Source of the DNA: Lachnospiraceae bacterium
Lineage (GTDB): Bacteria; Bacillota; Clostridia; Lachnospirales; Lachnospiraceae
Direction: 5' to 3'
Length of the DNA stretch: 64,000 nucleotides
Assembly: GCA_017405805.1 (NCBI GenBank)
Contig: JAFQZU010000014.1
Span: 1-64,000 of the forward strand
Shown one piece after another: positions 52,041 through 60,890 of the stretch. The stretch's first letter is position 1; each line of letters opens with the position of its first letter. A program made the translations under genes and the position numbers. The notes beneath the pieces are model-generated. The model made no database searches, was not told the origin of the DNA, and saw only the letters and a program-made list of their open reading frames with translations.

Positions 52041-52925
52041 TTAGTTCATCTCTACCAGTTCGACGCGGAAATTGAGCTCCTTGCCGGCCATCTCATGGTT
52101 AGCGTCAAGCGTGATAAAGGTGTCGTCCCTCTCCGTAACAGTGACGGGGAAGGGCTGCCCCATGCCGCCGGTCAGGTAAACTCTCTCTCCGACGTTCAGG
52201 TCCTCGGAACCCGGGAGCTGGGCGATCTCGATCCTGAGGATGTTGGCGGGATCGGGCATGCCGTACGCCTCTTCGGGCATCAGATGGATGTCCACGACCT
52301 GACCCACTTCCATCTCGGCGACTGCCTTGTCAAAGCCGCGGATCATCATGCCTGCGCCGCAGATAAACTCGAGCGGCTCGCCGCGGTCATAGGAGGAATC
52401 GAACTGGGTCCCGTCGTTGAAGGTGCCTCTGTAGTGTACCTTCACGGTCCTGCCTACGTTCGTGCCCTCAAAGAGGAACCTGGGACCGCATCCCTGGCAG
52501 CCGCCGCAGCCCTGCCCTTCCTCTTCGCCGCCGTGGCCGCAGCACTCGTGGTCTTCCCCCTCCTCGTGGTGACCGCACTCGTGGTCCTCGCCGTGGTGGT
52601 GGTCGCAGGTGGCGCCTGCATCCACGAGTTCACCGCGCAGATAGGCCTCCACTGCCTCGTCCGCATTGCCGGAAGCGCCGGCACAAACCTGGATCCCTGC
52701 GTTCCTGAGCGCGTTCTGCGCACCGGCCCCGAGGCCGCCGCAGATGAGAACGTCGATGTCATGCTCGTTCAGAAGGCCTGCCAGGGCGCCGTGGCCGATC
52801 CCGTTCGATCCGAAGACCTCGGAGGATACGATCTTTCCGTCCTCTACCTCATATACCTTGAAATTCTCGGTCCTGCCGAAATGCTGGAAGATATTGCCGT
52901 TTTCGTAAGTTGCTGCAATCTTCAT
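52041..52925 (-). CDS. NifX/NafY-type metal-cluster domain fused to SlyD-like FKBP isomerase
   Basis: A 294-residue fusion. Residues 1-103 match the dinitrogenase iron-molybdenum cofactor-binding fold (IFQHFGRTENFKVYEV, LICGGLGAGAQNAL). Residues 104-148 are a metal-binding-looking linker rich in His, Cys and acids (CDHHHGEDHECGHH, CGGCQGCG). Residues 154-294 are an FKBP-type peptidyl-prolyl isomerase with the SlyD insert-in-flap layout (VKVHYRGTFNDGTQFDSS, MPEEAYGMPDP). SlyD itself handles nickel, so the fusion may be a metallochaperone-foldase. Transcribed divergently from coaX. Confidence 0.85.
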   Translation of the reverse strand: MKIAATYENGNIFQHFGRTENFKVYEVEDGKIVSSEVFGSNGIGHGALAGLLNEHDIDVLICGGLGAGAQNALRNAGIQVCAGASGNADEAVEAYLRGELVDAGATCDHHHGEDHECGHHEEGEDHECCGHGGEEEGQGCGGCQGCGPRFLFEGTNVGRTVKVHYRGTFNDGTQFDSSYDRGEPLEFICGAGMMIRGFDKAVAEMEVGQVVDIHLMPEEAYGMPDPANILRIEIAQLPGSEDLNVGERVYLTGGMGQPFPVTVTERDDTFITLDANHEMAGKELNFRVELVEMN

Positions 52926-53015
52926 TACGGTTCCTTTCTACTATATTCGTAAAATCCGATTATTTTTGCGCACGTTCCTACATACTACCACATACGCCGC
53001 CAAAAATGAACCTGT

Positions 53016-53044
53016 TTGCATGCACCAATCCCTTACGATATAAT
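53016..53044 (+). promoter_or_regulatory. Promoter of the coaX-kinase operon
   Basis: TTGCAT (53016-53021) and a perfect TATAAT (53039-53044) are 17 bp apart, about 54 bp upstream of coaX. Confidence 0.7.
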
Positions 53045-53097
53045 TCTGATGAAGGCATAACCATCGGAAAAAACTTTCCTGACAGGGGGAAACATCC

Positions 53098-53883
53098 ATG
53101 AATACAGAAAAAGATCTGATCCTTGCCGTCGACATCGGCAACACCAACATCGTCATCTGCGGCCTGCGCGGGGAAAAGACGGAATTCTCCGTCCGCCTCG
53201 CCAGCGACCGGACCCGCACCGCCGACCAGTACGCCATCGAGATCAAAGGCATCCTCGACCTGCATCACGTCGACACGGATGAGATCGCGGGCGGCATCCT
53301 CTCCTCCGTGGTCCCGTATCTGCAGAGAGTGATCCCGCAGGCAGTGAAGCTCGTCACCGGGATCGACCTCATCATCGTCCGGCACGACATGAATACCGGC
53401 CTTAAGCTCCTCGTGGACGACCCCTCCACGGTCGGCTGTGATCTGATCATCGCTGCCGTGGCCGCTAAAGCCAAATATCCCACGCCCATGGCCATCTTCG
53501 ACATGGGCACCGCCACGACGCTGACTGTACTTTCCGGAGAAGGGGACTGCATCGGAATCATGATCATTCCGGGTGTTAAAACCGCCCTCAACGCCCTCTC
53601 GGCAGGCGCCGCACAGCTCCCCTACATCGACCTCGCCGCCCCGGCCAAACTCATGGCCACCAACACGGACGACTGTCTGCGGGCGGGGTCCGTCATCGGT
53701 TCGGCCGCCATGCTGGACGGCCTTATGGACCGCCTGGACAAAGAATTCGGTAAGCCCGTGACCGCTGTCCTCACAGGGGGGATCGGCGGGCTGATCGCGC
53801 CCTACTGCACCCATGATTTCCACCTGGAGCCCGACATCCTGATCGACGGCCTGCGGATCTTATATGACATGAACAAGGAATGA
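53098..53883 (+). CDS. coaX: Type III pantothenate kinase (CoaX-like)
   Basis: A 261-residue ASKHA-fold kinase for the first step of coenzyme A synthesis. The phosphate-1 motif VDIGNTNIV (11-19) and FDMGTATTLTV (134-144) are intact. The pantothenate-site motif usually reads GADR; here it is G113-C-D115-L116, keeping the catalytic Asp but losing the Arg. This may mark a divergent subgroup or a paralogue with altered activity. AGGGGG precedes the ATG. The protein kinase gene follows after 7 bp. Confidence 0.82.
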   Translation: MNTEKDLILAVDIGNTNIVICGLRGEKTEFSVRLASDRTRTADQYAIEIKGILDLHHVDTDEIAGGILSSVVPYLQRVIPQAVKLVTGIDLIIVRHDMNTGLKLLVDDPSTVGCDLIIAAVAAKAKYPTPMAIFDMGTATTLTVLSGEGDCIGIMIIPGVKTALNALSAGAAQLPYIDLAAPAKLMATNTDDCLRAGSVIGSAAMLDGLMDRLDKEFGKPVTAVLTGGIGGLIAPYCTHDFHLEPDILIDGLRILYDMNKE

Positions 53884-53890
53884 GACACAA

Positions 53891-54922
53891 ATGAAAGATT
53901 TTCCCGCTCCACTGAAGGGGCGTTACCAGATCCGGTCCGAACTGGGCACGGGCGGCTTCAGCACCATCTATCTCGCCACCGACACGAAGACGGGAAACGA
54001 TGTCTCCGTCAAGGAATTTACCGCTGACCACATGGACGGCGTCGGCACGGTCCTGCGCCGCAACGCCTTCATCGTCGCCAGCCAGGCGGATCCGCAGCCC
54101 GTGGATTTTTCCGCGCCTCTCTCGGAGGAGGAAAAGCTTTCCCGCGGACTCATGCAGATCCGCAGGGAGGCGGAGATCCTGAATCTTTTTGCCGATATCG
54201 AGGGTGTGCCGGCCTGCATCGAGACCTTTCAGGAAAACGACACCTTCTACCTGGTCAAGGAATACCTGGAGGGCATGACCTGCCGGGAGTACATGCGCCG
54301 TTTTGCCGGGCGAGTCCCTTATACGCTGGGACTCTACATCATGCGGGGGACCCTGGAAATCCTCCGTCAGGTCCACGCCCGCGGATACATCCACTGCGAC
54401 GTGAGCCCCATCAACAGTTTTCTCTGCCGGGACGGACGAGTGTGCCTGATCGACTGGGGCAACGCGGCCGATCTGACCGGCAGTATGGAGGACCATGTGG
54501 TGCGGCAGGCTGTCAACGTGCACTACGCGGCCCCGGAGCAGCAGATCAGCGGCCATACGCTCACGCCGGCGACGGACCTGTATTGCCTGTGCGCCTCCAT
54601 CTACGAGGCTGTCTGCGGAGATCTGCCGACCCAGTCGCTGCAGCGCCTGCGCGGGAAACCGCTCGCCCCTCCCGCCGTCCATGTGAACGGCCTGCCTGCC
54701 TTTTTGGACGATCTTCTGACGCGCGGCCTCGAGCTCTCTCCCTCTGCGCGCCCGCAGAGCGCTGAGGAGATGATCGAAGTCATCGACCATGAAATCTCCT
54801 TCACGGTCTCTCCTGTCGCCGGCACGGGGAACACTTCCATCTCGGCGCAGCTCTTAAACGAAAAAAGAAGGCCTCTCGCTTTCCTCACTTCGAGGAGGGC
54901 AAGAAGGCCGCTGATCCTATAA
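53891..54922 (+). CDS. Hanks-type serine/threonine protein kinase, soluble
   Basis: A 343-residue kinase. The glycine loop is LGTGGFSTIY (18-27), the ATP lysine K41 in VSVKEF, the catalytic loop HCDVSPINSF with D170 and N175, and the DFG motif is replaced by D188-W-G. After the kinase domain (about 12-295) there is a short basic tail and no membrane helix or PASTA repeat, so it is cytoplasmic. It is co-transcribed with coaX (7-bp gap). Substrate unknown. Confidence 0.85.
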   Translation: MKDFPAPLKGRYQIRSELGTGGFSTIYLATDTKTGNDVSVKEFTADHMDGVGTVLRRNAFIVASQADPQPVDFSAPLSEEEKLSRGLMQIRREAEILNLFADIEGVPACIETFQENDTFYLVKEYLEGMTCREYMRRFAGRVPYTLGLYIMRGTLEILRQVHARGYIHCDVSPINSFLCRDGRVCLIDWGNAADLTGSMEDHVVRQAVNVHYAAPEQQISGHTLTPATDLYCLCASIYEAVCGDLPTQSLQRLRGKPLAPPAVHVNGLPAFLDDLLTRGLELSPSARPQSAEEMIEVIDHEISFTVSPVAGTGNTSISAQLLNEKRRPLAFLTSRRARRPLIL

Positions 54923-54948
54923 CACTTGCTATTATAATGCATATTATG

Positions 54949-55183
54949 ATCGAGTCCTGCAGGGGAGAAGATCTTTTTGAGAGAATGTTAGTCGCAGTTA
55001 GACTGACTCCAAACGAAGGCGGGGTCGAGGGTACGCGGCTCCCGCGTGCCCGAGTGGAGGGGTGTCTGAGCCCGCCGGTCCTCAGAGCGGCGGGCGAGTT
55101 CCCGACTTGCCCCGCCGCAGTGCGGAGACAGTCTTACGGAGACTTCATTCTCTCATTTGATCTTCTCCCCTGCAGGACTCGAT
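54949..55183 (-). ncRNA. Candidate structured RNA / mobile non-coding element, copy 2
   Basis: A perfect 25-bp inverted repeat (54949-54973 with 55159-55183) encloses, on the minus strand, GAGAGAATG/CATTCTCTC, AGTC/GACT, GTAAGACTG/CAGTCTAAC and GGCGGGG/CCCCGCC stems. Then come hairpin GCCCGCCG-CTCTGAGGAC-CGGCGGGC and a third hairpin around GAG. The central 50 bases match copy 1 with paired substitutions in the stems. It fills the gap between the kinase and alcohol dehydrogenase genes. Confidence 0.65.
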
Positions 55184-55196
55184 TTACGAATGACTG

Positions 55197-56375
55197 TCAA
55201 ATCATCATGCGATAAATATTCATTACGTCTTGCTTGTCAAGTTTGACGAAACCGCTCAGATACCCGGGTCTCCCGTCTCCGTTCACGCAGACGTCCGCCA
55301 TCTTCTCGATATCCTCTTCTTTCGCCCCCAGCTCCGCAAAGGTCGTCGGCATGCCGATGGACTTGAGGAAGGATTTGAGCGCCTCGATGCCGGCAAGGGC
55401 CGTTCTCTCGGGATGGTAGAAATCCATCTTGCAGCCCCAGACGCGGTTGGCCACCTGGGCAAAGCGCGTGACATCGTTGTGCATGACATATTTGAAGACC
55501 GCCGGCATCGTGACCGCAAGGCCTGCGCCGTGCGCGCAGTCATACTGCGCGGAGAGCTCATGCTCGATGTTGTGGCTGTTCCAGTCCTGCCTGCGTCCGA
55601 CGCCGCAGGAATTGTTGTGGGCCATCATACCCGCCCACATAATGTTGGCGCGGGCGTCGTAGTTGTTGGGATCCTCGATGACGCGGGGTCCCTCGTGGAT
55701 CATGGCCATCATCAGGCCCTCGATCATGCGGTCCGTCACTTCCACTTCCTCGGTCGTGGTCAGATAGCGCTCATACAGATGCGCGATGATGTCCGTGATG
55801 CCCGCGGCGGTCTGGTGCGGCGGGAGGGTCTGGGTGAGCTCCGGATTCAGGATGGAGAAACGGGGACGCAGCGCCTCGCCGGTCGCGCCTCTCTTGAACA
55901 TGCCCTCTTCCTTGGTGATGACCGAATCGGGGGAACCTTCACTCCCTGCAGCCGCGATGGTCAGAACGGTGCCCACGGGCAGCGCTTTTTTGATCCTTGC
56001 CTTCCCCTCGTAGAAATCCCAGAAATCTCCGTCGTACAGCACGCCGGCAGCAATGGCTTTGGAGGAATCGATGGTGCTTCCGCCGCCGACGGCCAGAATC
56101 ATGTCAATATTTTCCTTGCGGCAGATCTCGATCCCTTTGTATACGAGACCGCTCCTGGGGTTGGGCTGGACGCCGCCGAGAAGGACATAGGGGATCTCCT
56201 CGTAGTCCAGAGATTCTTTGATCCTGTCCAGAAGACCGCTGCGCACGCAGGATCCTCCGCCGTAATGGATCAGGACTTTGGTCCCGCCAAAACGCTTAAC
56301 ATATCTTCCGGTCTGGTTCTCCTTGCCCTGGCCGAACACGAAATATGTGGGGGCATAAAAAGTAAAATTCTGCAT
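55197..56375 (-). CDS. Iron-containing alcohol dehydrogenase, BdhA/YqhD type
   Basis: A 392-residue NAD(P)H-dependent dehydrogenase. The GGGSTIDSSKAIAAG nucleotide motif and the metal ligands in TDIIAHLYERY and HNIEHELSAQYDCAHGAGLA are present. Members reduce aldehydes such as butanal during fermentation. The ATG has GGAGGAAAT directly upstream. It is separated by 96 bp from the MATE gene upstream on the same strand and ends close to the structured element. Confidence 0.93.
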   Translation of the reverse strand: MQNFTFYAPTYFVFGQGKENQTGRYVKRFGGTKVLIHYGGGSCVRSGLLDRIKESLDYEEIPYVLLGGVQPNPRSGLVYKGIEICRKENIDMILAVGGGSTIDSSKAIAAGVLYDGDFWDFYEGKARIKKALPVGTVLTIAAAGSEGSPDSVITKEEGMFKRGATGEALRPRFSILNPELTQTLPPHQTAAGITDIIAHLYERYLTTTEEVEVTDRMIEGLMMAMIHEGPRVIEDPNNYDARANIMWAGMMAHNNSCGVGRRQDWNSHNIEHELSAQYDCAHGAGLAVTMPAVFKYVMHNDVTRFAQVANRVWGCKMDFYHPERTALAGIEALKSFLKSIGMPTTFAELGAKEEDIEKMADVCVNGDGRPGYLSGFVKLDKQDVMNIYRMMI

Positions 56376-56471
56376 ATTTCCTCCTCCGTTTATTTTTTTG
56401 GTATCATCAGCTTTATTTTACCGCTCCGATCCGCCGTTTGTCCACTTGGAGCAGCGCATTTCCGGGCCGGC

Positions 56472-57854
56472 TCAGACCGTTATATCCCGGATCCAGATCC
56501 CCTTGTTCACCAGACTGATCCCGATCACCATCTTGATTCCCTCCACGGCCAGAACGACCGCGTACATGGGAATGATCGGAACCGCCGTAAAGTGGGCGAG
56601 AAAGAAGGCCGTCGGGATCGACACCGCCCAGCAGAAGCAGGAGTCGAAGAGGAAGGTGATCATTGTTTTGCCGCCCGAGCGGATGATGAAGTAGGAACTG
56701 TTGTTGAAGGCGTGGACCGGCATGAACAGCGCCGCCGTGATGATCAGGCCGGTGGCCAGCCTGCGGATCTGGTCCGTGGTGTTGTAGATCCTGGGGAAGA
56801 GGCCCGAGACCGCCAGCATAAGTATCGCGGAGATCACGCACAAAAGGACCGAAAACAGCGTCAGCTTCCAGGCCTCTTCCTTCAGCTCCCTGGCGTGGCT
56901 CTCTCCCAGCTCTCCGAGCCTCTGCCCGATGATGATCGCCGTCGCCGAGCCCATGGCGATAAATGCCACGTTGAAGAGGTTCGTGATCGTCTGCGCGATG
57001 TTGAAGGCCGAGACGACGGACAGTCCTCTCACGCTGTAGCACTGGACGAGGATGGCCTGTCCGCCCGCCCACAGAGCCTCGTTCAAAAGGAGCGGCATCC
57101 CCTTCTGAAAGCAGCTTACAATAAGTTCCGCGGGTGCGTACAGACTTCGGAAGGCGCCCTCGATAAAAGGCGTCCTGGCAGCGTGCCGGCTAGTCCAGAC
57201 GACGATATAGACGAGCTCGACAAATCTCGAGAGGACGGTGGCCAGGGCCGCCCCGCGCACGCCCATCGCGGGCGCGCCGAGCTTCCCGTAGATCAGGATG
57301 TAGTTGCCCGCGAGATTGACCGCCACCGCGAGAAAGGACGCCGTCATCGGCGCGACGGTCTCCCCGTGCGAGCGCAGCGTCGTGCCGTAGGCCTGCGTGA
57401 CGGCAAAAGGAAGGAAGCCCGCGCACATCATGGACAGATAGGACAGCGCGTACTCCATGGTCGCCGCCGCCGAGCCGCCGCCGCCGTCCTCGTGCAGGTA
57501 AAGCGTGATCAGCTGCGGGCCCGCCGCCATAAAGACGGCGATCCCGGCTGCCGTGAGCAGCACGGAAAGGATCATCTGCAGCCGGAAGGTCCACCGGACG
57601 CCCTCGTGATCGCCCTTGCCGCAGTACTGGGCCGTGAATATGCCGATCCCCGAAAGTCCGCCGAAAATGCACAGATTCCACACAAACAGCAGGGAATTGA
57701 CGATGGAGACGCCGGTCATGGGATCCGTCCCGATCCGCCCGACCATGATGTTGTCCAGCATGTTCACGAAGTTGGTGATGAAATTCTGCAGCATGATCGG
57801 AAGGGCGATCAGCATGGTGTGTTCTATAAATCTTCTGTCAAAATGTATTCTCAA
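56472..57854 (-). CDS. MATE-family efflux transporter, last gene of the cobalamin cluster
   Basis: A 460-residue, 12-helix MATE protein with MLQNFITNFVNMLDNIMVGRIGTDP at the start and a matching second half. The start is TTG at 57854, placed nine bases after the cobU-fusion stop with AAGGA seven bases upstream, so it is translationally linked to the cobalamin genes. It might export a corrinoid or lower ligand intermediate, or simply share the transcript; no direct evidence. Confidence 0.88.
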   Translation of the reverse strand: MRIHFDRRFIEHTMLIALPIMLQNFITNFVNMLDNIMVGRIGTDPMTGVSIVNSLLFVWNLCIFGGLSGIGIFTAQYCGKGDHEGVRWTFRLQMILSVLLTAAGIAVFMAAGPQLITLYLHEDGGGGSAAATMEYALSYLSMMCAGFLPFAVTQAYGTTLRSHGETVAPMTASFLAVAVNLAGNYILIYGKLGAPAMGVRGAALATVLSRFVELVYIVVWTSRHAARTPFIEGAFRSLYAPAELIVSCFQKGMPLLLNEALWAGGQAILVQCYSVRGLSVVSAFNIAQTITNLFNVAFIAMGSATAIIIGQRLGELGESHARELKEEAWKLTLFSVLLCVISAILMLAVSGLFPRIYNTTDQIRRLATGLIITAALFMPVHAFNNSSYFIIRSGGKTMITFLFDSCFCWAVSIPTAFFLAHFTAVPIIPMYAVVLAVEGIKMVIGISLVNKGIWIRDITV

Positions 57855-57863
57855 TGTATTTCC

Positions 57864-59405
57864 TTATCCGAACGGTCTGTAACTGACGGCTCCCGGTCCC
57901 GGACCTGCCCCGCGGATCTTCAGAAGATATCCCTCTCCGCAGCCGGGCTGCCATTCGTACCTGTTTTTGTCTTCCTCCGGGAAAAAATGCCGCATCAAAC
58001 CGGCGATCGGGCCGCCGTGGGTCACGATCACGATCCGCTGCGCGGGATCCTCCCGCAGGATCCTGTCAAAGGTCCTGCGCACTCTTTCCTCCATCTGCTC
58101 TCCGCTCTCCCCGCCGGGACAGCGGTTTCTCTCGTTGTCCCCGCAGATCCATCTCCGGTAATCGGGGTCCGGGCAGAGCTCCTCATAGGTCTTCCCCTCA
58201 AATCCGCCAAAATCCATCTCCCGCAGGCCGGGTTCCCGCCTGTAGGTGCAGGCCGGCCCCGCAAGGATCTCCATCGTCCCGTCCGTGCGCCGCATACCGC
58301 TCGTATACAGGCTCCCCCGGAGCGGTCCGTAAAGCGCCGCTTTGTTTTCGATCTCTTCTCTTCCCTTAGCGCTCAGCGGCTGGTCCGTACTGCCGCAGTA
58401 CTGCCGCTTCTCGTTAGCCTCCGTGCGGCCGTGGCGCAGCAGAAGCACTTCGCGCACCCGGACCGGCTGCGCGAGCCTTTGTCCGAAGCCGCAGACGACT
58501 CTCGTGACGCCGGCGCCTTCGCGCGCCAGCCGCTGCAGGTACCGGCCGGTCATCTCTCTCCACTTCCTGTCCAGGGGATCTACGGGCACGATTCCGCAGG
58601 TGATGTCTTCGCATATGATCACGGCGTCCTCCCTGAAGGAAGCCGGCGGCGCCGGTTCGAGGTCCGCCGCGGCGCAGTGCCGCAGGTAGCGCTCCAGATG
58701 CCCGATGCACCTTGCGTTAAAATCCGGCGTGCCGTTCTCCGAACAGACAAAGATCTCCTCTTTCGAGATCCCGAAGTGCTGCGCGGCGTACTGTGTTTTG
58801 CCGGCATGCGCGCCGCCGACGATGACTTCCATCCCCCCGTTTTCCTCCCTTTCCACCAGCTCGACTTCCTCCGGCAGTGCGCCCTTAAGAAGGACCGCCC
58901 CGCCCGCCGAGCACTCGACCACTGCGTCAGAAAGCGCAGCCAGATGCCGCTCCGCCGCGGCCAGTCCCTGCCGGTATCCCTCCGTCATCGGGTCATAGCG
59001 CAGGGCGTCGCTGTAAATGCCGTCCGAGACCGCGATAAAATGGCGCACTCTTCCCGAAAAGGTCTCCAGGTCCTTCTTTACCTGCTCCGCCGCGTCCGGC
59101 ACATAGTGAAAGTCCGTGCTGCCGAACATGGCGTTGGACAAAAGCGCGGTGACGCTGTCCATCAGATACGTCCCCTCCGGATCGGCCTTGATATTGTCCG
59201 AAAGGCCCATCGGACACTCCACCGTCTCAAAATCCATACCGCTCCGGTCCTCTATATGCCGCCGGATCCGGCGCCGGTCCTCCCCGTCCCGGGGGACCAT
59301 GGCGGCCACGTAATAGCGCGGCGCGTCCCCTGACAGCGCCAGTGCGAGTTCCTGCGCCAGTGCGGATTTACCGCTTCCGGCGCCGCCTGTGATCAAGATC
59401 TTCAC
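57864..59405 (-). CDS. CobU-CobU'-CobC fusion (adenosylcobinamide kinase/guanylyltransferase and phosphatase)
   Basis: A 513-residue cobalamin-loop enzyme with three parts. Residues 1-174: CobU-like with P-loop GGAGSGKS (7-14) and RIRRHIEDR whose H50 fits the guanylylated histidine, but the usual NEVGxGIVP is replaced by SDGIYSDA. Residues 192-312: a second CobU-like unit with P-loop GGAHAGKT and an intact CEDITCGIVP. Residues 318-513: a histidine phosphatase (CobC) with LRHGRTEAN and VTHGG. GTG start at 59405 shares GTGA with the cobB stop. It should attach and process the nucleotide loop of cobalamin. Confidence 0.85.
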   Translation of the reverse strand: MKILITGGAGSGKSALAQELALALSGDAPRYYVAAMVPRDGEDRRRIRRHIEDRSGMDFETVECPMGLSDNIKADPEGTYLMDSVTALLSNAMFGSTDFHYVPDAAEQVKKDLETFSGRVRHFIAVSDGIYSDALRYDPMTEGYRQGLAAAERHLAALSDAVVECSAGGAVLLKGALPEEVELVEREENGGMEVIVGGAHAGKTQYAAQHFGISKEEIFVCSENGTPDFNARCIGHLERYLRHCAAADLEPAPPASFREDAVIICEDITCGIVPVDPLDRKWREMTGRYLQRLAREGAGVTRVVCGFGQRLAQPVRVREVLLLRHGRTEANEKRQYCGSTDQPLSAKGREEIENKAALYGPLRGSLYTSGMRRTDGTMEILAGPACTYRREPGLREMDFGGFEGKTYEELCPDPDYRRWICGDNERNRCPGGESGEQMEERVRRTFDRILREDPAQRIVIVTHGGPIAGLMRHFFPEEDKNRYEWQPGCGEGYLLKIRGAGPGPGAVSYRPFG

Positions 59406-60889
59406 ATCTGCCTCTCTTTTCTGTACGCTCTGCACGCCGCGGCAAACTGCTGCGCAAAAACAGGGTCCGACGGGTAGTACAGATGCGGATACCCCGCCAT
59501 GATCCGTCCGCGCAAGGCCATGCAGTTCCAGGTCCTGCCGTTCGGTTTTGCGGCGCGGCATACTCTGCCGTTTGCCGTGCTGTCGCTGTAGTGAAACTCA
59601 TGGCCGCGGATCGAGTGCCCGGGCTGAAGATAGCCGGCCCCCGCCTCCTGTGCGGGGGTAAATGCCGCGTAGCCGAACCGGACGAGGCGGTCCGTCATAA
59701 AGCTCCCGCCCTCCAGCACGCCCGCCATGGCAAAAGTCCGTCCCTGCGCGTCCTCCAGGGTCTTCTGCAGATACTGGAACCCGCCGCACTCGGCCAGGAC
59801 CGGCATCCCGCGCCCGGCAGCAGTGCGGATCGATTCGCGCATACTGACATTGTCTTCCAGTTCCTTCCCCCACAGCTCGGGGTAGCCGCCGCCCAGAAGG
59901 AGTCCGTCGGCCCCGGGAAGCGCCGGGTCCCGCAGGGGCGAGAAAAAGACGATCTCCGCCCCCAGCCCGCGCAGAAGATCCAGGTTGTCCTCGTAATAAA
60001 AAGAAAAGGCCTCGTCCCGCGCCACGGCCAGGACGAACCGGTCCGCCCCGCCCGGGGCAGGGATCCCCGCCGCACGCAGAAGATCGGAAAAATCCGCATC
60101 CGGGCCGGCCGGAAGGGGCGGCGCGGCGTTTGCAATGTCCAGAAGGGCCTGCAGATCCAGCGTCTCCTCCAGCATGTCCGCGGCCAGGTCTATCCGGTTT
60201 AAAAAAGCGGGGATCTCTGAGGGCTGCACGAGGCCGAGATGACGGCTCTCAAGGCTGATCTTCCCATCCCTGCGCAGGCTCCCCAGGACAGGGATCCCCG
60301 ATTCCTCCAAAGTCCATCCGCCGATCATTTCCGCCATGGAGGGCGAAACCTTGTTGAGGATGGCGCCGCGGATCAGCCGCTCCTCTCCATATTCCGAAAA
60401 GCCCCGGATCAGGGCCGCTGCCGACCGGCTCATGCCGCGCGCGTCCGCTGCCAGGATCACCGGCGTCTTCGTCACTTTGGCGAGATGGTAGGAGGAACCC
60501 GTCATGCCGGAGGGGCCCGTCCCGTCGTAATAACCCATGACGCCCTCGATCACGGCGATGCCGTCCGCAGTGCCGCTCCATGCGCCGCGCTCTGCGCCAT
60601 CCTTCTGCAGCACGCCGGCCTCCCTGCACCCCGCCGCCAGGGAGCGCAGCACGCCCTCCTCACCGGCCAGATACAGATCCAGATTGCGGGAAGGCGTGTG
60701 CAGAACCTTTCTGTGAAACATGGGGTCGATATAGTCCGGCCCGCACTTGAAGGCCGCAGCCCTGATCCCCTTCCTCTGCAGGATGCGCAGAAGGGCGCAG
60801 GTGATTAGGGTTTTGCCGCTCCCGCTGGCGGGCGCCGCGATCATGATCCTGGGGAGACGGATCGTCTCCGTTTTGTCCGGTGCCTTCAT
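59402..60889 (-). CDS. cbiA: Cobyrinate a,c-diamide synthase
   Basis: A 495-residue glutamine-dependent amidotransferase. The ATP loop is APASGSGKT near residue 20 and the synthetase has FKCGPDYIDPMFH; the C-terminal class I glutaminase domain has the nucleophile in AECGGFQYL and a late GHEFHYS histidine. It amidates the a and c side chains of the corrin ring; both hydrogenobyrinate (CobB) and cobyrinate (CbiA) types exist, and the CbiG neighbour points to the anaerobic CbiA route. It starts one base after the cbiG stop. Confidence 0.92.
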   Translation of the reverse strand: MKAPDKTETIRLPRIMIAAPASGSGKTLITCALLRILQRKGIRAAAFKCGPDYIDPMFHRKVLHTPSRNLDLYLAGEEGVLRSLAAGCREAGVLQKDGAERGAWSGTADGIAVIEGVMGYYDGTGPSGMTGSSYHLAKVTKTPVILAADARGMSRSAAALIRGFSEYGEERLIRGAILNKVSPSMAEMIGGWTLEESGIPVLGSLRRDGKISLESRHLGLVQPSEIPAFLNRIDLAADMLEETLDLQALLDIANAAPPLPAGPDADFSDLLRAAGIPAPGGADRFVLAVARDEAFSFYYEDNLDLLRGLGAEIVFFSPLRDPALPGADGLLLGGGYPELWGKELEDNVSMRESIRTAAGRGMPVLAECGGFQYLQKTLEDAQGRTFAMAGVLEGGSFMTDRLVRFGYAAFTPAQEAGAGYLQPGHSIRGHEFHYSDSTANGRVCRAAKPNGRTWNCMALRGRIMAGYPHLYYPSDPVFAQQFAAACRAYRKERQM

Positions 60890-60890
60890 T

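Noticed and set aside
55230..59333. A 1367-codon plus-strand open frame
   Set aside because: It lies opposite the alcohol dehydrogenase, MATE and cobU-fusion genes, whose families are clear. High GC with biased third positions keeps antisense frames open; the product shows no recognisable domain.
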